From contig NZ_AKJF01000120.1 in NCBI RefSeq assembly GCF_000282475.1, positions 1 to 64,000 of the forward strand: a stretch of 64,000 bases of DNA. The letters run 5' to 3'. The notes below the pieces were generated by a model. It did not search any database. It worked only from the letters and a program-made list of their open reading frames with translations, and was not told where the DNA came from. The position numbers were made by a program, and so were the translations under genes. This document shows positions 1 through 9,020 of the stretch, one piece after another. Numbering within the stretch: the stretch's first letter is position 1; the number at the start of each line of letters is the position of its first letter. This DNA is from Pseudomonas sp. GM78 (GTDB lineage Bacteria > Pseudomonadota > Gammaproteobacteria > Pseudomonadales > Pseudomonadaceae).

Positions 1-135
1 CTCTTCCGAGTGACTCGCCGTAAGGGCGAAACCCTAAGTGGCCGTTACCGCAGGAATGGATATGTACACGGACAACAAACAACAGGTCGGCCGTAAGGCC
101 GCCTCGGTTTGGACGAGTCCATCCAATTACGAGGA
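1..135 (+). other. Left-edge non-coding stretch with two GTAA-loop hairpins and a possible tiny ORF
   Basis: This edge lies beyond the helicase stop and has no clear gene. Two short stems are visible: CGCC/GGCG around a GTAAG loop near 17-29, and GGCC/GGCC around a GTAA loop at 89-100. An AGGA at 52-55 sits at good distance from an ATG at 62. That frame stays open to a stop at 161-163 and would give about 33 residues, overlapping the helicase 3' end. This may be the end of a neighbouring transcript, a structured leader or a small peptide. It is only a candidate. Confidence 0.25.
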
Positions 136-2610
136 TTACGCCGGTTTCTTGGCTTGGCGATGATCGGCGAAAAACGCCTTGCCCTTGCCGATCCGGTCCG
201 ACGCCTTGGGCGTATTCGCCGCCTGGGCCTCCTGCGCATCGACATACCAATAGCAATGACTCACCGCCCGGGTAATACCCACATAAGCCAGGCGCAAAAT
301 CTCGTCCTTCTGGGCATTGTCATAAGGCTCACTGTCGCCAGCCTTGCCCAGGCCCGCCAAGCGGTAAACCTGGTTCTTGTACGGCGAACGGGTCAGGTGC
401 TGGCAATCGCCGAGCAGGAACACCGCGTCCGCCTGAAGGCCCTTGGCGCTGTGATAAGTCAGCTGCTTGAGACGTCGGGCCTCATGCGGCAAGCTAGAAT
501 CAACATTAACTACCGACTGAATATGCTGCTCTATCAACGGCTTATCGCTACTTTTTCGATAAAGCATCAAGATTGAGTCACCTTTACGGTAGTGCTCCAT
601 CAAGCGCTGGGCCATGGCCTGATCGTCCCGATCCAGTACATTGACCGGCAGCAAGGCCTTGGGCTCGCCGCTGGCCTTGGCCTTCTTGCCGGCAATTGCC
701 GGTGCGGCTCGCACGATGTGTTCGGCGGCGTCGATGATGTGCTGGTGACTGCGATAATTGTCGCTGAGCATGACCTTGGTGGTACTCGGCGACGAGAACG
801 TCTTGTTGAACTCCATGAAATAGCTCGGCGAACTGCCGCGCCAACCGTAAATCGACTGCCAGTCATCGCCCACGCACAGCAATGACGAGTGCTGGGCGCC
901 GCGCCCTACGTGCATCGCCGGGCCGCGACTGCGGATCTCGGCCAGGCTGGCGCGGATCCACGAGACGATTTGCGGCGAAACGTCCTGGAACTCGTCGATC
1001 ATCAAATGCGACAGCGGCCGCAACAGCTCGTCGCTGAGCAGCTTGAGGTTTTCCGGGGAATGTTCGCTGAACAGCGCGAACATGCGGTTGTAGGTCATGA
1101 CCGGCGGTTTCTGGTCGAGCAGATGATCTTCCAGGGCACGCCAGTACAGGCTCAAGGCCTCGAAGAAAAACCGGTCCGGGTCGTCCTTGGCAAAACTCAT
1201 CTCACCCACGGCAGTCGGCACATCGAGGCCGAGGTTTTCGATGAAACCGGCAGCAGCGACAAAACAGTCCAGCAATGGCGCAGACGCCAGCTCACCTTTG
1301 ACCTTGTAATCAAAGCCCGGCCCGGCGCTGGCATCGCCACCAAGAGATGCCAAAACCCGTCTTGACGACTCGTAGTTATCAAGCCATATCAACGGCTTAC
1401 GACAGAAAGCTTGAAACAGGGTGCGCTTCACCGCGGTCTCCGCACGCAGCGTCAGCTTGGCATTCGGCCGGGTCAGCTGCGGGTTTTCACCGGGATCGAA
1501 ACCCAGTACCACCCAAGCGTCCAGCGACGCAATGTAACCATGGCAGTGAAAGGCGCTGCCGTTGATATCAAAAGCCTGGCGCTTGGGCTCTATGCCCTTG
1601 ATCGGCCAGGCACCAGCGCGAAACCACAAGTCTTCCACCAGGTCGCAGAGTTCTTCATCGCGCTTGGCCGCCAGCTCAGTGACGGCCACGCGCTTCTGTA
1701 CATCGGGGTGGTCGCGCTCCAGTTCCTTGAGTTGCAAGGCGTGGCGGGACAATGGCTTGATCAGCTCGCGAAAACGCTCATGGCGGCTGTGCAAGGCGTG
1801 ATAACAGGCGTTGAGTTGCTGACGCTGGGCGTCATTGATGCGCAGATCGAAGGGATTACTGTCCACCTCGTCATCCGCACCTTGCGCCCGGTTACTGAGG
1901 TTCTCGAAAGCTTGCAGCCGTTCGAAGCCCGGCAGGCTGCGAACCATCGGCAGAATGCGCGAATGGAAGGTGCGCACCAGGTCACGCGCCTCGCGCACAC
2001 CCAGCGTATGTCCCCAGAGCGCAAACAGCTCGATCAGTTTATTGATGAAGTCCTTGCGCGACTCGCGGGTAAAGGTCACCACGGTCATCGAGCCCAGTTC
2101 GAACCCCAGGTAGTGTTTCAACAGCAGAATCCGCAGGACCAGCGTCGTCGACTTGCCCGCGCCCGCGCCGGCAATCACCGACGTCGATGGCGTGTCGCTG
2201 AAGATCATCTTCCACTGCGCGGCGCTGGGCTGGGCATGCGCCGGCAGCAACCGGGCGACGTCGGCCTTCATGCGCTTCTTCAATTCGGCGGTCAATGGCA
2301 GGCGCCAGTCGTCGAACAGATGATCATCGATGTTCGGTGGCCGGTGCTCGGTGCAGCGCGAGTCGCGAATCAGCAGGACTTGCCGGCCCTCTTCCAGCCC
2401 CTCGAGCTTGCCTTCCTTGTATCCATAGTCCACCCCGGCGCTGTGGCCGCTGCGAAAACCGTCGGCCTGACCATGCAACCAGGACGCGCGGTGTTGTGCA
2501 CGCAGGCGTGTCAGGCCATGACCGAAAAAGCGCGCGGCCAGGCGCTTGAGCCATGGCATCTCGGCCAGGGGACGAAGTTCAGGCGGAAGATCGGGGGTGT
2601 GTTGCGGCAC
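136..2610 (-). CDS. UvrD/Rep-type superfamily 1 DNA helicase
   Basis: The 824-residue protein is a predicted ATP-dependent 3'-5' DNA helicase of the UvrD/Rep superfamily. Visible motifs are the Walker A loop AGAGAGKSTT after an N-terminal extension of about 145 residues, the Walker B/motif II IDEFQDVSP, motif III GDDWQSIYGWRGS, and a C-terminal motif VI-like YVGITRA. The long N-terminal extension, rich in charged residues, is not part of the canonical UvrD core, so this is a relative rather than UvrD itself. The start is GTG, with a GGAG in the leader. It is divergent from the pirin gene. Its role (repair or fork restart) is inferred from the family only. Confidence 0.88.
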   Translation of the reverse strand: MPQHTPDLPPELRPLAEMPWLKRLAARFFGHGLTRLRAQHRASWLHGQADGFRSGHSAGVDYGYKEGKLEGLEEGRQVLLIRDSRCTEHRPPNIDDHLFDDWRLPLTAELKKRMKADVARLLPAHAQPSAAQWKMIFSDTPSTSVIAGAGAGKSTTLVLRILLLKHYLGFELGSMTVVTFTRESRKDFINKLIELFALWGHTLGVREARDLVRTFHSRILPMVRSLPGFERLQAFENLSNRAQGADDEVDSNPFDLRINDAQRQQLNACYHALHSRHERFRELIKPLSRHALQLKELERDHPDVQKRVAVTELAAKRDEELCDLVEDLWFRAGAWPIKGIEPKRQAFDINGSAFHCHGYIASLDAWVVLGFDPGENPQLTRPNAKLTLRAETAVKRTLFQAFCRKPLIWLDNYESSRRVLASLGGDASAGPGFDYKVKGELASAPLLDCFVAAAGFIENLGLDVPTAVGEMSFAKDDPDRFFFEALSLYWRALEDHLLDQKPPVMTYNRMFALFSEHSPENLKLLSDELLRPLSHLMIDEFQDVSPQIVSWIRASLAEIRSRGPAMHVGRGAQHSSLLCVGDDWQSIYGWRGSSPSYFMEFNKTFSSPSTTKVMLSDNYRSHQHIIDAAEHIVRAAPAIAGKKAKASGEPKALLPVNVLDRDDQAMAQRLMEHYRKGDSILMLYRKSSDKPLIEQHIQSVVNVDSSLPHEARRLKQLTYHSAKGLQADAVFLLGDCQHLTRSPYKNQVYRLAGLGKAGDSEPYDNAQKDEILRLAYVGITRAVSHCYWYVDAQEAQAANTPKASDRIGKGKAFFADHRQAKKPA

Positions 2611-2887
2611 GCGGACGGACTCCAGGGTGTGAGGCTGTTGAGGGCTATGGTGTCTGTATTTGCCGCTCAGTTCTAGTGAAATGCTTATGAGTCATCGGCT
2701 TATAGGCGATATTGAAGGCCGGGTAAGACGTTTTCGAGGCCTATTTCCATCAAATAATTCGATGATCATGAGGCACTTTTTACGCTTTTTATCGATTGTT
2801 GCCTGATGGATGATGCCCGTCATCAACCACCGGTGTCGATTCGTGGCCAGCCCTTGCGCCCCATGACGAACCCTTCAGGAGACGATC

Positions 2888-3583
2888 ATGCTTGAACTCA
2901 GACCCTACAACTCGCTTGGCGGCGCTCACCATGGCTGGTTGGATGCCCATCACCACTTTTCGTTCGCCGAATACCATGACCCCAAGCGCATGAACTGGGG
3001 CAACCTGCGGGTATGGAACGATGACGTGATTGCCCCGGGCACCGGTTTCCCGCAGCACCCGCACCGGGACATGGAAATCATCACCTATGTGCGTGAAGGC
3101 GCCATCACTCACCAGGATAACCTGGGCAACAAGGGTCGCACTGAAGCGGGTGACGTTCAGGTCATGAGTGCCGGCACCGGGATCGCCCACAGCGAATACA
3201 ACCTGGAAGCGACGCCGACGAAGATTTTCCAGATCTGGATCATCCCCAACGAATCCGGCCTGGCACCGTCCTGGGGCGCCAAGCCGTTTCCGAAAGGCCG
3301 GCGCGAAGGTTTCGTGACCCTGGCCAGCGGCAAGGCCGGGGACGATCAAAGCCTGCGAATCCGCGCCGATGCGCGCTTGGTGGCGGCGAACCTGAAGGCC
3401 GGCGAAACCGCCGAGTATCAACTTGACAGCGGGCGTCGCGCTTACCTGGTGCCGGCCACTGGAGTCATTGAAATCAATGGCTTGCGTGCACAAGCTCGAG
3501 ACGGTGTGGCGGTTGCTCAGGAGCAGGTGTTGCGGGTGACGGCGATTGAGGACAGCGAGATTGTGTTGGTGGATTTGGCTTGA
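2888..3583 (+). CDS. yhhW: Pirin-family bicupin protein (YhhW type)
   Basis: The 231-residue bicupin matches the YhhW branch of pirins, which includes quercetin 2,3-dioxygenases. The cupin metal ligands are in place: His57 and His59 in QHPHRDME, His101 in GIAHSE and Glu103. These positions are the ones known for YhhW. The N-terminal cupin holds the metal, and the C-terminal half is the degenerate second cupin. A GGAG lies 6-7 bases before the ATG. The gene is monocistronic, with a strong terminator after it. The physiological substrate is unknown; a role in oxidative or flavonoid chemistry is family inference. Confidence 0.9.
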   Translation: MLELRPYNSLGGAHHGWLDAHHHFSFAEYHDPKRMNWGNLRVWNDDVIAPGTGFPQHPHRDMEIITYVREGAITHQDNLGNKGRTEAGDVQVMSAGTGIAHSEYNLEATPTKIFQIWIIPNESGLAPSWGAKPFPKGRREGFVTLASGKAGDDQSLRIRADARLVAANLKAGETAEYQLDSGRRAYLVPATGVIEINGLRAQARDGVAVAQEQVLRVTAIEDSEIVLVDLA

Positions 3584-3605
3584 TGCTGTAAATCGGACAA
3601 AAAAA

Positions 3606-3633
3606 GGGCGACCGTGGGAGGTCGCCCTTTTTT
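3606..3633 (+). terminator. Rho-independent terminator after the pirin gene
   Basis: A perfect 8-bp stem GGGCGACC/GGTCGCCC (3606-3613 and 3620-3627) with a 6-base loop is followed by six T. A preceding A-run means it could also act on the opposite strand. Confidence 0.9.
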
Positions 3634-3663
3634 ATTGGCTGGAGTACATCGGTGTTCATGCTG

Positions 3664-3752
3664 CCGTCTTCGCGGGCAAGCCGGATCGCCGCACCGCTCG
3701 CTCCTACAGGTTCTACGCAATCCTGTGGGAGCGAGCCTGCTCGCGAAGACGG
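3664..3752. repeat. REP-type inverted pair between yhhW and pgm
   Basis: The outer arms CCGTCTTCGCG and CGCGAAGACGG (3664-3674 and 3742-3752) enclose two REP half-units with the usual GCTCCTACAG / CTGTGGGAGC core. The pair lies between two convergent genes, where Pseudomonas REP doublets are common. Confidence 0.8.
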
Positions 3753-3759
3753 CCGTCAA

Positions 3760-5406
3760 TCATTTCGCAGAAATAGCGCCATCCACGAGCGTCTGGGCTT
3801 CAGCCACCAACTGCTTGAGGTGGTCGTCGCTGACGAAGCTTTCCGCGTAGATCTTGTAGATATCCTCGGTGCCCGACGGGCGCGCCGCGAACCAGCCGTT
3901 TTCGGTCATGACCTTCAGACCGCCAATGGCCTGGTCGTTACCCGGAGCATGGCTGAGGATGCTCTGGATCGGTTCACCCGCCAGTGCAGTCGAGGTGACC
4001 TGATCCGGCGACAACTTGCTCAACAGGGCCTTTTGTTCCGGGTTGGCCTTGGCATCCACGCGCACCGAGAACGGCTCGCCCAGTTCGTCGGTCAGGGCCC
4101 GGTAGGCCTGACTTGGGTCGCGACCGGTGCGTGCGGTCATTTCTGCCGCCAGCAAGGCCGGGATCAGCCCGTCCTTGTCCGTGCACCAGACACTGCCGTC
4201 CTTGCGCAGGAACGAAGCCCCGGCACTCTCTTCGCCACCGAAGCCCAGGGAGCCGTCGAACAGGCCGTCGGCAAACCATTTGAAGCCGACCGGCACTTCA
4301 TACAGGCGGCGCCCCAGGCGCTTGGCCACGCGGTCGATCAAGCCGCTGCTGACCACGGTCTTACCCACGGCGGCATCGGCTCGCCAGTGCGGGCGGTTCT
4401 GGAACAGATAATCGATCGACACGGCCAGGTAGTTGTTCGGCGCCAGCAGGCCGCCGGAGGGGGTGACGATGCCATGACGGTCGTGGTCTGGATCGCAGGC
4501 GAAGGCTACGTCGAAGCGTTCCTTCAGGCCGATCAGCCCCTGCATCGCGTGGCTGGAAGATGGGTCCATGCGAATCTGGCCGTCCCAGTCGACGGTCATG
4601 AAGCGGAACGTCGAGTCAACCTGCTTGTTCACCACGTCCAGGTCCAGGCGGTAATGTTCGGCAATCGCCGACCAGTAACGCACGCCTGCGCCACCCAGTG
4701 GATCGACGCCCAGGCGTAGCTTGGCCTCACGAATGGCGTCGAAATCGATCACATTGATGAGGTCGGCGACATAGGTGTTGAGGTAGTCGTGGCGATGAGT
4801 GGTGCTGGCCTTCAGCGCCTGCTCGTAGCTGATGCGCTTGACCCCGGCGAGCTTGTTCGCCAACAGCTCGTTGGCCTTGGCTTCGATCCACTTGGTGATG
4901 TGGGTATCGGCCGGGCCGCCATTGGTCGGGTTGTATTTGTAACCCCCGCTTTGCGGTGGGTTGTGGGACGGGGTGATGACGATGCCATCCGCCAGGCCCG
5001 AGGTACGGCCGCGGTTGTAGCACAGGATTGCATGGGAAACGGCTGGCGTCGGCGTGTATTCGTCACCTTCGGCGATCATCACCGTCACGCCATTGGCGGC
5101 CAGCACTTCCAGGGCGCTGGCGCCGGCCGGCGTGGACAACGCGTGGGTATCGATGCCAACGAACAACGGGCCATCGATGCCTTGGGCCTGGCGATACAGG
5201 CAGATGGCCTGGCTGATTGCCAGGACGTGCCATTCATTGAAACTCAAGTCGAACGAGCTGCCTCGATGCCCGGACGTGCCGAAAGCCACCCGCTGGGTAG
5301 AAATGGCGGCGTCGGGTTGGCCGGTGTAATAGGCCGTGACCAGTCGCGGGATATCTACCAACAATTGCGCCGGTGCCGGCTTGCCCGCAAAAGGACTGAG
5401 TGTCAT
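3760..5406 (-). CDS. pgm: Phosphoglucomutase, alpha-D-glucose specific
   Basis: The 548-residue enzyme interconverts glucose 1-phosphate and glucose 6-phosphate in the cytoplasm, linking glycolysis to glycogen, trehalose and surface sugar synthesis. The phosphoserine loop is [11 protein letters not shown] with Ser147. The metal-binding DPDHDR loop follows, and the sugar-specificity loop GGEESAG and phosphate-binding RPSGTE near the C-terminus are intact. The length fits the bacterial Pgm (about 546 residues). The ATG is preceded by GAGG. It is convergent with the pirin gene and separated from it by a terminator and a REP pair. Confidence 0.96.
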   Translation of the reverse strand: MTLSPFAGKPAPAQLLVDIPRLVTAYYTGQPDAAISTQRVAFGTSGHRGSSFDLSFNEWHVLAISQAICLYRQAQGIDGPLFVGIDTHALSTPAGASALEVLAANGVTVMIAEGDEYTPTPAVSHAILCYNRGRTSGLADGIVITPSHNPPQSGGYKYNPTNGGPADTHITKWIEAKANELLANKLAGVKRISYEQALKASTTHRHDYLNTYVADLINVIDFDAIREAKLRLGVDPLGGAGVRYWSAIAEHYRLDLDVVNKQVDSTFRFMTVDWDGQIRMDPSSSHAMQGLIGLKERFDVAFACDPDHDRHGIVTPSGGLLAPNNYLAVSIDYLFQNRPHWRADAAVGKTVVSSGLIDRVAKRLGRRLYEVPVGFKWFADGLFDGSLGFGGEESAGASFLRKDGSVWCTDKDGLIPALLAAEMTARTGRDPSQAYRALTDELGEPFSVRVDAKANPEQKALLSKLSPDQVTSTALAGEPIQSILSHAPGNDQAIGGLKVMTENGWFAARPSGTEDIYKIYAESFVSDDHLKQLVAEAQTLVDGAISAK

Positions 5407-5506
5407 GCAATACCTCTGGAATAGAGTTCAGGAGTAGGACCGGAGTTTACTGGCAGTTTGACCTTAGCGCGATGGAATCGATCCATTGATGTCATTTGGC
5501 AAAGGC

Positions 5507-6907
5507 TCAATCGATAGCTTCCAGACGCAAGGCGTCTCCCAGCAAGCCCTGCGCGGCGGTCAGTTCCTGGTCGTTGCCAACGCCATGGCTCAAGCGCAAG
5601 TGTTGTCCGTGCAGGCCCTGCAGACTGAACAGCTCGCCGGGCGCGACGACCACCTGTTGCCTGAGCAACCGCTGGAACACCCGGCTCATATCGACCCGGC
5701 GCAATGAACGCAGCCAGATCGTCGCCCCGCCCTGGGGTTCGACGAACTGCAAGGCATCACCCAGGCGCTCCTGCAAAAGCCGGGTGATTTGCTCCTTGCC
5801 ATCCTTGAGGCGCCGGCGCAGTACCTGCAAGTGTTGATCGATGCGTCCGTTGCTGTACAAACGCGCAATGGCTTTCTGGCGAATCGGCGACAGGCGAAAG
5901 GCGCGCAAGAGAAATTGCCGTTGCAGCTCGCTGCTCATATGGCGGGAGAGCAGATAGCCATAAGGGGCCTCCGGGCCGATGATCTTTTCGAACGTGGAAA
6001 ACACCATCAGGCGCTCCGGGGCCAACAGATCACGAAATCGCCGCTGATCGAACTCAAACTCGAGTTCGCCATAACAATCGTTTTCCAGCACCCAAATGCC
6101 TTGCCGTTCCAGCAATTGCGCGATCGCCTGCCGGTTGTCATCGGGGGCCTTGCTGCCCCGGGGCATGTTCATCCCGGATGACACCATCACCAGGCGCACC
6201 GGCTGCGCTTCCAGCAGGTCGCTGAGGCGCTTGCCGTCCAGGCTACCGTCGCCCAGCAGCGGCCATTCGATCACCTTCACACCGGCCGCCTGAAACAGAC
6301 GCAGTATCGCCCAGTCACAGGGCGACTCGACAACCACAGCGGCGTCCTTGAGCTCCAGCACGACGATCAGGATTTCCAGCACACCGCGTAGATCGGCGCC
6401 GATGTAGACATCATCGGCATGCCAACAGCGTACCGGCGAGCTGGTATAACGCGCCGCCAACGCGGTACGCAGCTCCAGTTCGCCACAAGGCTGCGCAGCC
6501 GGCTGCGGCTGGCGCGGGTATTGGCGCAGCAGCTCCCTTTCCAGCAATAACAACGGGCTGTCGAGCGGTTGCAGTAACGCAGGCTCATCCGCGCTCAGGA
6601 CCAGCATGGCGGGAAGACGGGCGTTGACATACACGCTCTCGAGCAAGTCACTGCCATCATAGAGCGTGCTGTTGGGGGCAACCGGCAGCGCGTAGTAACC
6701 GGACTTGGCCACCGAATAAACCCGCCCCTCCTTTTCCAGTAGCGCATAGGCGTACTGAATGGTCGAGATCGACACGTTCAAGCGCTCGGCCAGTTCACGC
6801 AAGGATGGCAGGCGTACACGGCTATCGCTCACGGGTTCGCTGATCAGGCTGGTCAAGTAGCGGTAGACCGCCTGATAGGCGAAATCGGTTTCACGTTGTC
6901 CTTTCAT
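5507..6907 (-). CDS. MocR-type regulator: GntR DNA-binding domain fused to an aminotransferase-like domain
   Basis: The 466-residue protein has an N-terminal winged helix (about residues 5-72, with LPSLRELAERLNVSISTIQYAY). A fold-type I aminotransferase-like domain follows, as in MocR/PdxR/GabR regulators. The PLP-site features look intact: ENDCYGELEFEF supplies the PLP-contacting Asp and Tyr, and STFEKIIGPEAPYGYL supplies the likely Schiff-base Lys. It is therefore a vitamin B6-dependent transcription regulator, not a metabolic aminotransferase. It lies 67 bp downstream of the unknown 492-residue gene on the same strand, so the two may be cotranscribed. The target is unknown. Confidence 0.85.
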   Translation of the reverse strand: MKGQRETDFAYQAVYRYLTSLISEPVSDSRVRLPSLRELAERLNVSISTIQYAYALLEKEGRVYSVAKSGYYALPVAPNSTLYDGSDLLESVYVNARLPAMLVLSADEPALLQPLDSPLLLLERELLRQYPRQPQPAAQPCGELELRTALAARYTSSPVRCWHADDVYIGADLRGVLEILIVVLELKDAAVVVESPCDWAILRLFQAAGVKVIEWPLLGDGSLDGKRLSDLLEAQPVRLVMVSSGMNMPRGSKAPDDNRQAIAQLLERQGIWVLENDCYGELEFEFDQRRFRDLLAPERLMVFSTFEKIIGPEAPYGYLLSRHMSSELQRQFLLRAFRLSPIRQKAIARLYSNGRIDQHLQVLRRRLKDGKEQITRLLQERLGDALQFVEPQGGATIWLRSLRRVDMSRVFQRLLRQQVVVAPGELFSLQGLHGQHLRLSHGVGNDQELTAAQGLLGDALRLEAID

Positions 6908-6974
6908 GGCAGGGGACCGCTTGCGTGGCGGTGGCTGTCATGCACACTCGAAAAGGCCGGCAACATGCGCACGC

Positions 6975-8453
6975 TCAACGACCTGCCGACCATTCACCGG
7001 TCACCGACACCTCGTCGCTTGCTTGCCCGGGCTCCGGGGCATGGCTGTCGGGCGGGCTCATCGACCTGCCCTCCTGCACCACAGGCGCCATGCGATACAG
7101 GTTGCCGATCAGGCTGACAGGCAAGCCGCTGACATCGACCATCCACTGCAGGATCTGCTCCTGGACCGGATGCCCCTGCATCGCCCGATGCAACTCGGGC
7201 ATGGCCACGAGCATGCCCGGATGGCATTGGCGCAGGAAGCGTTCCAGTGTCGCACCCTGCCCGACAAACGGTGCAAACAACAGGCACACCCATTGCGCCT
7301 CGTTCAGGCCAAAGCCCTGCTGAGCCTCATCGGCGATCAGGGCGCGCTGTGCAACCAGTTTGTGCGGGTTGCCATACGTCTCGTCTGCCCGATCACATAA
7401 GCGCTCCGATAGTTGATTACGGCGCATCATCACCAGGGCGCGCTGCAGGTAGTGTGTAACACCTGCCGCATAGGTGTTGCCCTGGACGAAGCAGGATTGC
7501 AACCCCCGCAGGTGTGCCGAGACCGCGACGCTGACGTGCTGATTTTCGCCAAGATGCGCCGCCAGTTCATCGGCCTGGAACCCGAGAAACTCGGTCAGTA
7601 GCGGCCAGCGCTCTTCAAGGTGGCTGACCAGCACGTCGTGGATATCGATGTAGGTCGTGCGACGACAGGCTTCAAACTGCCCTGCCGGACGCCAGGCCTC
7701 TTGGCCGTAGTCTTCATAAAACGCCTGATAACAGTCGCTGCCAAATTCATCGAGCAACATGAACAACCCACCGTAATCCGCCTCCTGACGGTTGGACGTC
7801 ACGAGGCCGGCCTTGGCGGCCGCGCGCTTGAGCCCTTCGATGAACCGCTTCTGCTCGCGCGGTGAGTCGCCACTGACCAAGGCATCGACGCCATTGTTCC
7901 AGCGGGCGATCTGTCCATGGAACTCGCCTGCGGCCAGGTACCCGTCGTCCCACAGGTCAAGTGGTCCGTCCATGATGCGACGATGGCCCATCATCAGCAG
8001 GTTCGTCCGGTTGGCCTCACGTGCGCCGCGCGATAGAGGGGCACGGTGATCGAACGCCAGCACCTCCCTGTTATCAACCATCAGCACTTCGACGCGGGGA
8101 TCATCGTAGACGAACAAGGCGTTGTAGCTGCGATGGATGTTATCCAGTGCCAACTGGCTCATGCCATTGCGCCGTAGGGTCGCCACCCGCAACCTGAATG
8201 TCGTGGGCGCCCGGGTGGCGATGGTCAACTGTGCGGCCCGCAGCAGAGCCAGGGTGTAGCAACTGTCACGCGATCCGCACTGGACCGCCAATACCTTGTA
8301 GTCACCGATCCGATCCATCCCTCCGGCGGCGACAGCCAGGCGCTGGATCAACAACTGCAAAGCCGTGCGCTCGGCGCGTGAAAAAAAACTCAACAGGCGC
8401 TGCAGCACTTGTTGATAGACATAGTTCATCGCCTGGTCATGGATATGGGTCAT
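6975..8453 (-). CDS. Conserved-looking protein of unknown function, 492 aa
   Basis: I do not recognise this protein. It is a complete ORF with an AGGT ribosome site before its ATG and normal high-GC codon use for the region. It shows no signal peptide, no convincing membrane segment and no nucleotide-binding motif. Long stretches look helical and acidic/basic mixed (for example EEDYGQEAW-like and ERWPLLTEFLGF segments). There are Cys/His residues in the middle but no clear metal cluster. The C-terminal about 30 residues are Pro/Ser/Glu-rich and probably disordered. Its only regulatory neighbour is the MocR-type gene just downstream. The short AT-rich leader at 8454-8580 presumably holds its promoter. 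Confidence 0.7.
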   Translation of the reverse strand: MTHIHDQAMNYVYQQVLQRLLSFFSRAERTALQLLIQRLAVAAGGMDRIGDYKVLAVQCGSRDSCYTLALLRAAQLTIATRAPTTFRLRVATLRRNGMSQLALDNIHRSYNALFVYDDPRVEVLMVDNREVLAFDHRAPLSRGAREANRTNLLMMGHRRIMDGPLDLWDDGYLAAGEFHGQIARWNNGVDALVSGDSPREQKRFIEGLKRAAAKAGLVTSNRQEADYGGLFMLLDEFGSDCYQAFYEDYGQEAWRPAGQFEACRRTTYIDIHDVLVSHLEERWPLLTEFLGFQADELAAHLGENQHVSVAVSAHLRGLQSCFVQGNTYAAGVTHYLQRALVMMRRNQLSERLCDRADETYGNPHKLVAQRALIADEAQQGFGLNEAQWVCLLFAPFVGQGATLERFLRQCHPGMLVAMPELHRAMQGHPVQEQILQWMVDVSGLPVSLIGNLYRMAPVVQEGRSMSPPDSHAPEPGQASDEVSVTGEWSAGR

Positions 8454-8580
8454 TTCTATTTACCTGCTATTCAAAAGTCCGATACAACGCAAACAACTTC
8501 ACGCCTAGCGCAAGGAATGCCCGAAGGGAGATTAATTACTGAACTTTATTACCAAATGCTAACAATAAAATTTTTCGTCA

Positions 8581-8829
8581 TCATTTGAAATAATTGATCG
8601 CTGCAGGCCAGGCAGGCCCGTAAGGGCTGACGCACAGCAGCTTGGCGGGGGTTTGTTTCGATTGCCTTCGGCATCCTAGGAAATGTCCGACAGCGTCCCA
8701 CAGACATTTAATACAAAAAATGAGGAAAGTAGCTTCTCGTAGTAATGTGGCGACCACGCAAAAAGCCACTAGTTGTCGAACTTGCGTTAACGACGCCCAT
8801 TGAAAAGTATCGGCTAGATACCTGGCCAT
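8581..8829 (-). CDS. Small unrecognised ORF, 82 aa, possibly membrane-associated
   Basis: The reading frame starts with ATG and has AAGGA exactly 7 bases upstream, which supports translation. The N-terminal half contains a hydrophobic stretch (LVAFCVVATLL, then ATFLIFCIKCLW) that could form one or two membrane helices. It is followed by a basic GCRRQSKQTPAK segment and an aromatic/Pro-rich end. It is more AT-rich than its neighbours. Three hairpins separate it from mexS, so it is likely its own transcript. No function can be proposed. A spurious frame remains possible. Confidence 0.4.
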   Translation of the reverse strand: MARYLADTFQWASLTQVRQLVAFCVVATLLREATFLIFCIKCLWDAVGHFLGCRRQSKQTPAKLLCVSPYGPAWPAAINYFK

Positions 8830-8904
8830 GACTCATTCCTTGAGATGAAAGTAATCATGCAATTATCAGTACTTGGATGTTGATTAGAAGCTACAGATCG
8901 AGAG

Positions 8905-8930
8905 CAAAAACCGGTTCAGTTGCTGAACCG
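8905..8930 (-). terminator. Rho-independent terminator on the minus strand
   Basis: A perfect stem CGGTTCAG/CTGAACCG (8912-8919 and 8923-8930) with a 3-base loop is followed, on the minus strand, by GTTTTTG. It lies downstream of mexS and upstream of the 82-aa ORF. A further CCCACC/GGTGGG stem is present at 8932-8951. Confidence 0.75.
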
Positions 8931-8985
8931 ACCCACCTTCAGGCTGGTGGGACGTCTCATGTCGGGGGGCAAAGCGCTAAAACGC

Positions 8986-9011
8986 AAGAGTCCGTGCAGG
9001 CACGGACTCTT
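8986..9011 (-). terminator. Hairpin terminator directly after mexS
   Basis: The self-complementary arms AAGAGTCCGTG and CACGGACTCTT (8986-8996 and 9001-9011) with a 4-base loop lie just past the mexS stop. On the minus strand a GCGTTTTAG follows, giving a modest T-run. It is probably the first of tandem terminators. Confidence 0.7.
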
Positions 9012-9020
9012 CGGGAGGGG

